Below are positions 61,012-64,000 of a stretch of DNA of 64,000 bases, in pieces (position 1 is the stretch's first letter; each line of letters opens with the position of its first letter). The translations under genes and the position numbers were made by a program. The stretch comes from Azospirillum sp. 412522. Its GTDB lineage: Bacteria > Pseudomonadota > Alphaproteobacteria > Azospirillales > Azospirillaceae. The notes under the pieces are model-generated. The model did not search any database. It was not told the origin of the DNA and saw only the letters and a list, made by a program, of their open reading frames with translations. The stretch is from positions 127,762-191,761 of the forward strand of contig NZ_RWIJ01000004.1 of assembly GCF_019805165.1 (NCBI RefSeq), given 5' to 3'.

Positions 61012-62853
61012 ATGGCCGGCATCACCACCCGCGGCCGGACCGCCGGGACGCTCGATCCCGCCGACCGCATCGCCGATCTGGAGCGCGAGAACGCCAAGCT
61101 CCAGCGCATCAACAAGGTGCTGATGGACCGTGTCGAGCGGTCCATGGACTTCCAGGGCGGCGCCTTCTCGCTGTTCCAGACCGCCATCGTGCTGGAGCAG
61201 AAGATCCGCGAGCGCACGCTGGAGCTGGAACGCGCCCTGCACAAGCTGGAGGACAGCAACCGCGACCTCGCCCGCGCCAAGGAGCTGGCGGACACCATGC
61301 GCACCCGCCTGTTCGAGGCGATCGAGTCGGTGAACGAGGGCTTCGCCCTGTTCGACTCGTCCGACCGGCTGGTGTTGTGCAACCGCAAATACCTATCCTA
61401 CTGGCCGACGGTGGCCGGGCGCATCCAGGCCGGCATCCGCTTCAACGATCTGGTGGCGATGGTCGCCGCCGCCGGGGCGGTCAGCGAGCCGCCGCCCGAT
61501 GTCTGGCTGCGCGAGCGGATGGAGCACCGCCACGACCTGAAGGGCGTCTTCCTGAACCGGCTGTCCGACGGCCGCTGGATCCAGGTGAACGAGCGGCGGA
61601 CCCGCGACGGCGGCATCGTCGGCGTCTACACCGACATCACCGTCATCAAGCATGAGGAGGAGCGGCGGCGCGAATCCGAACAGGCGGAGAAATCCGCGCT
61701 GATGATGCTGAACGACCAGCTTCAGCAGGCCAAGTCCCAGGCCGATCAGGCCAACCTGTCCAAGACCCGCTTCATCGCCGCCGCCAGCCACGACCTGCTG
61801 CAACCGTTGAACGCCGCCCGCCTGTTCGTCTCGGCGCTGGCCGACCTGGAACAGCCGGACGCCAATGCGGAATTGGTGGAGAACATCGACGTGGCGCTGG
61901 CGTCGGTGGAGGATCTGCTGTCGGCGCTGCTCGACATCTCAAAGCTGGATGCCGGGGCGGTGACGCCGGAGCTGACCGATTTCCCGCTGCGCGGCATCCT
62001 GGCGCCGCTCGCCACCGAATATGCCGCCGTGGCGGCGGAGCGGGGCATCGACCTGAAGGTGGTGGGCTCCGGCGCGGTGGTGCGCAGCGACATGCGGCTC
62101 TTGCGCCGGATCGTGCAGAATTTCCTGTCCAACGCGCTGCGTTATGTCCAGGGGGGCCGGGTGGTGGTGGGTTGCCGCCGGGCCGGCGATGGCAGCATCC
62201 GCATCGAGGTGTGGGACAACGGTCCCGGCATCCCGCGCGACAAGATCGCCGAGATCTTCCAGGAATTCCGCCGGCTCGACACCCCGGTCACCAAGGGGCG
62301 CGACCGCGGCATGGGGCTGGGGCTCGCCATCGTCGACCGCGTCGCCCGCATGCTGGAGCACCCGATCACCGTGCGGTCCGAGCCGGGCAGGGGGTCCGTC
62401 TTCGCCGTCACCGTCCCGCGCGGGACGGAGCGCCGCGCCGTGCGCCCGGCCAGCATCGCCGCCCGGCCGATGACCAACCGGCTGGCCGGCACCTCGGTGC
62501 TGGTGCTGGACAACGAGCCGGCGGTGGTGGCGGGGATGGAGGCACTGCTGCGCGGCTGGGCCTGCGACGTGGTGTCGGCCAACAATGGCGACGAGGCGCT
62601 GGCCCTGCTGTCCGGCATGCCGCAGCCGCCGGATCTGCTGATCGCCGACTATCATCTCGACGACGGGGCGCTGGGTGTCAACGAGGTGGCACGGCTGCGC
62701 GCCGCCTGCGGCCGCATCCTGCCCGCGGTGATTGTCACCGCCAACCGCACGCCGGAACTGGCGGACGAGGCGAAGGCGGCGGGATGTCTGGTGCTGAACA
62801 AGCCGGTGAAGCCGGCCCAACTGCGCGCGGTGATGTCGGGGCTGGTGGGGTAG
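61012..62853 (+). CDS. nahK: Hybrid histidine kinase, NahK/ErcS'-like
   Basis: 613 residues. N-terminal coiled coil (IADLERENAKLQRINKVLMD), a PAS domain (about 95-215: AIESVNEGFALFDSSDRLVL, VYTDITVIKHEEER), HisKA (FIAAASHDLLQPLNAARLFV, His260), HATPase (NFLSNALRYVQGGR, VWDNGPGIP, GLGLAIVDRVARMLEHP) and a C-terminal receiver with Asp546 (LLIADYHLDDG). The HDLLQPLNAARLF box is typical of NahK/ErcS' kinases. Partner of the NosP-like gene. It would phosphorylate an Hpt protein elsewhere. The start is 3 bp after the nosP stop. Confidence 0.9.
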   Translation: MAGITTRGRTAGTLDPADRIADLERENAKLQRINKVLMDRVERSMDFQGGAFSLFQTAIVLEQKIRERTLELERALHKLEDSNRDLARAKELADTMRTRLFEAIESVNEGFALFDSSDRLVLCNRKYLSYWPTVAGRIQAGIRFNDLVAMVAAAGAVSEPPPDVWLRERMEHRHDLKGVFLNRLSDGRWIQVNERRTRDGGIVGVYTDITVIKHEEERRRESEQAEKSALMMLNDQLQQAKSQADQANLSKTRFIAAASHDLLQPLNAARLFVSALADLEQPDANAELVENIDVALASVEDLLSALLDISKLDAGAVTPELTDFPLRGILAPLATEYAAVAAERGIDLKVVGSGAVVRSDMRLLRRIVQNFLSNALRYVQGGRVVVGCRRAGDGSIRIEVWDNGPGIPRDKIAEIFQEFRRLDTPVTKGRDRGMGLGLAIVDRVARMLEHPITVRSEPGRGSVFAVTVPRGTERRAVRPASIAARPMTNRLAGTSVLVLDNEPAVVAGMEALLRGWACDVVSANNGDEALALLSGMPQPPDLLIADYHLDDGALGVNEVARLRAACGRILPAVIVTANRTPELADEAKAAGCLVLNKPVKPAQLRAVMSGLVG

Positions 62854-62921
62854 GGGCGGGTGGCGAGGAGAGCCTGATGATTTACCGGTAACGCCTTACC
62901 GGTTCGGCTGTTGTCGGTTTC

Positions 62922-63641
62922 ATGACCGATCCCGCTGCGTTGCGCGACAAGGCGCTCGAGATTCACCGGCTGCTGTGCACCGTCTACGGTTGCCCGGTCG
63001 CCTATTTCCATAGCCTCGACCCGCTGAGCGAGCTGGTGTCGTCGCTGCTGTCGCACCGCACCCGCAATGCGGCCTCCGGCGCAGCCTTCAAGGCGCTGCG
63101 GCGGCGCTGGCCAGACTGGGAATCGGTGCGCGACGCGCCGGTTGCCGAAGTGGAGGCGACCATCGCCGGCGTCACCTGGCCGGAGCAGAAGGCGCCGCGC
63201 ATCCAGGCCATCCTGCGCCGGATCACCGAGCGGGTGGGCAGCCTGTCGCTCGACCGGCTGTCCGGCATGACGGTGCCCGACGCCCGTGCGTGGCTGGAGG
63301 AACTGCCGGGGGTAGGGCCGAAGACCAGCGCGGCGGTGCTCAGCTTCTCCACCTTGCGGCAAGCGGCGTTGCCGGTGGACAGCCACCACCACCGCGTCGC
63401 CGTGCGCACCGGCCTGATCCCCGCCAGCCTCGCCGTCGGGCCCTCCCACGCCGTGCTGTCGGCGCAGTTGCCGGCGGATTGGGATGCCCAGCAGGTCTAC
63501 GACAACCACGAGGTCATGATGTTGCACGGCCAGCGCTGCTGTTACTATCAGGCGCCCGCCTGCGACCGCTGCGTGCTGCTGCGGCTCTGCCCGACGGGAC
63601 AGGCCCTGCACCCACCCGAGGAGGAGCGGGAAAGGGCGTGA
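62922..63641 (+). CDS. Endonuclease III-like DNA glycosylase (HhH-GPD)
   Basis: 239 residues. The helix-hairpin-helix LPGVGPKTSAAVLSF contains the catalytic Lys134, the catalytic Asp153 is in PVDSHHHRVAVRTGL, and the C-terminal 4Fe-4S loop is Cys207-x6-Cys214-x2-Cys217-x5-Cys223. It would remove oxidised pyrimidines and cut the abasic site. The usual LSxQT motif is changed to LLSHRTRN and the Asp is followed by SHHHR rather than THVxR, so this is a divergent paralogue rather than the standard Nth. Two copies of TTACCGGT lie 20-40 bp before the ATG. Confidence 0.85.
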   Translation: MTDPAALRDKALEIHRLLCTVYGCPVAYFHSLDPLSELVSSLLSHRTRNAASGAAFKALRRRWPDWESVRDAPVAEVEATIAGVTWPEQKAPRIQAILRRITERVGSLSLDRLSGMTVPDARAWLEELPGVGPKTSAAVLSFSTLRQAALPVDSHHHRVAVRTGLIPASLAVGPSHAVLSAQLPADWDAQQVYDNHEVMMLHGQRCCYYQAPACDRCVLLRLCPTGQALHPPEEERERA

Positions 63642-63772
63642 AGCCATCCGTTTTGTGCATTGCAACACGCAGCCATTCCCAGAACGCAGGGCCGTTCGTC
63701 GGATGTAGAGCGCATATAAGATCGTGAGGGCGACGAAGACGCCGCTCCGATCTTCTTAAGACGAGGCCTGAG

Positions 63773-63958
63773 GTGATTCACAAGATTTTGGACGCGATCG
63801 ATGCCGTCGTCGCGGAAAAACGGCAAAACGGCCAGCTCGAAGACTGGATCAAGAGCGGAGCTGCATGCCGTTTCTGCGAGAAGATTTCGTCCGAACGCAA
63901 GCACTACTATCCCGCCCTGCTTCTCTATTTGGAGCATAGTGGCGAGCAGCACGTCTGA
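63773..63958 (+). CDS. Small CxxC protein (61 residues)
   Basis: GTG start at 63773 with a GAGGCCTGAG site before it. The sequence is helical (IHKILDAIDAVVAEKRQNGQ), then SGAACRFCEKISSERKHYYP with a CxxC pair, and ends in LLYLEHSGEQHV. It could bind a metal. No domain recognised. It lies 131 bp after the glycosylase and is followed by a hairpin. Confidence 0.5.
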   Translation: MIHKILDAIDAVVAEKRQNGQLEDWIKSGAACRFCEKISSERKHYYPALLLYLEHSGEQHV

Positions 63959-63980
63959 CAGCATACGGGTAACGGGAACG

Positions 63981-64000
63981 GGCCGCGGTACTCCGCGGCC
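63981..64000 (+). terminator. Hairpin at the window end
   Basis: Perfect GGCCGCGG-TACT-CCGCGGCC hairpin, probably the stem of a terminator whose T-tract lies beyond the window. Confidence 0.5.

Noticed and set aside
62881-62903. TTACCGGT direct repeat as an operator of the glycosylase gene
   Set aside because: Two copies 14 bp apart are seen, but the 8-mer is short, close to a GC-rich palindrome, and no known regulator matches.

Overview
The window is GC-rich, chromosome-like DNA from an alphaproteobacterium, most likely Azospirillum or a close relative in the Rhodospirillales. The basis is gene content read from the sequence: a cheA-cheW-cheY-cheB-cheR operon laid out like the Azospirillum Che1 cluster, the cell-cycle pair chpT and ctrA close to flagellar fliI-fliJ, an uptake-hydrogenase maturation locus, an intracellular PHB depolymerase, and an FdhABC formate dehydrogenase. 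Coding is dense on both strands. I see no IS element, prophage, CRISPR array, rRNA or tRNA.

Layout. 1-2.4 kb: end of a hydrogenase maturation locus (hypB cut by the window edge, hupK) facing a HupE metal permease, with an FNR-type palindrome between them. 2.6-4.5 kb: envelope/stress pair (DUF3618-DUF2383 protein and YihY). 4.5-5.2 kb: no large gene; it holds a promoter, a candidate leaderless 24-codon leader ORF and an attenuator-like terminator. 5.2-11 kb: a PPC-like protein, a HutD-family cupin, an ACP-like protein directly before a GH1 glycosidase, a uracil/xanthine permease and a DMT exporter. 11-17.7 kb: a GGDEF-EAL protein, a structured-RNA candidate, a LysE exporter, a large exported caspase-like protein with a triplicated 27-bp repeat, a divergent DUF1194 protein and a small lipoprotein. 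17.9-21.6 kb: ethanolamine use (eutB, eutC, permease). 21.6-31.8 kb: phaZ, an EEP nuclease/phosphatase coupled to a PLD-VTT membrane protein, a NifX-like protein, an unusual HisKA_2 kinase, a phytase-like lipoprotein, a DMT transporter and a sensor kinase.

31.9-44.3 kb is the behaviour and cell-cycle block: small proteins, chpT, the che operon, small conserved proteins, cspA, ctrA, fliI-fliJ and two proteins probably linked to the flagellum. 44.4-47.9 kb: a LysR regulator divergent from a D-tartrate dehydratase, a small secreted peptide with a 15-nt Shine-Dalgarno match, and a Tat-exported beta-carbonic-anhydrase-like protein. 48-51.5 kb: nadA-nadB-nadC (de novo NAD synthesis) behind two matching operator palindromes. 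51.7-57.4 kb: formate dehydrogenase with its TorD-family chaperone and Tat-target protein. 57.6-62.9 kb: an ExaC/AldB-type aldehyde dehydrogenase, DUF779, a FIST protein (NosP-like) and a hybrid kinase (NahK/ErcS'-like), an arrangement resembling the NO/ethanol signalling neighbourhood of Pseudomonas. The window ends with an endonuclease III-like protein and a small CxxC protein.

Working together: the che operon, ChpT-CtrA, FliI-FliJ and the c-di-GMP protein make this a motility/cell-cycle region. Hydrogenase, formate dehydrogenase, PHB and ethanolamine genes fit the flexible metabolism of a soil or rhizosphere diazotroph. Start sites were chosen from Shine-Dalgarno sequences, gene overlaps and family N-termini where possible.
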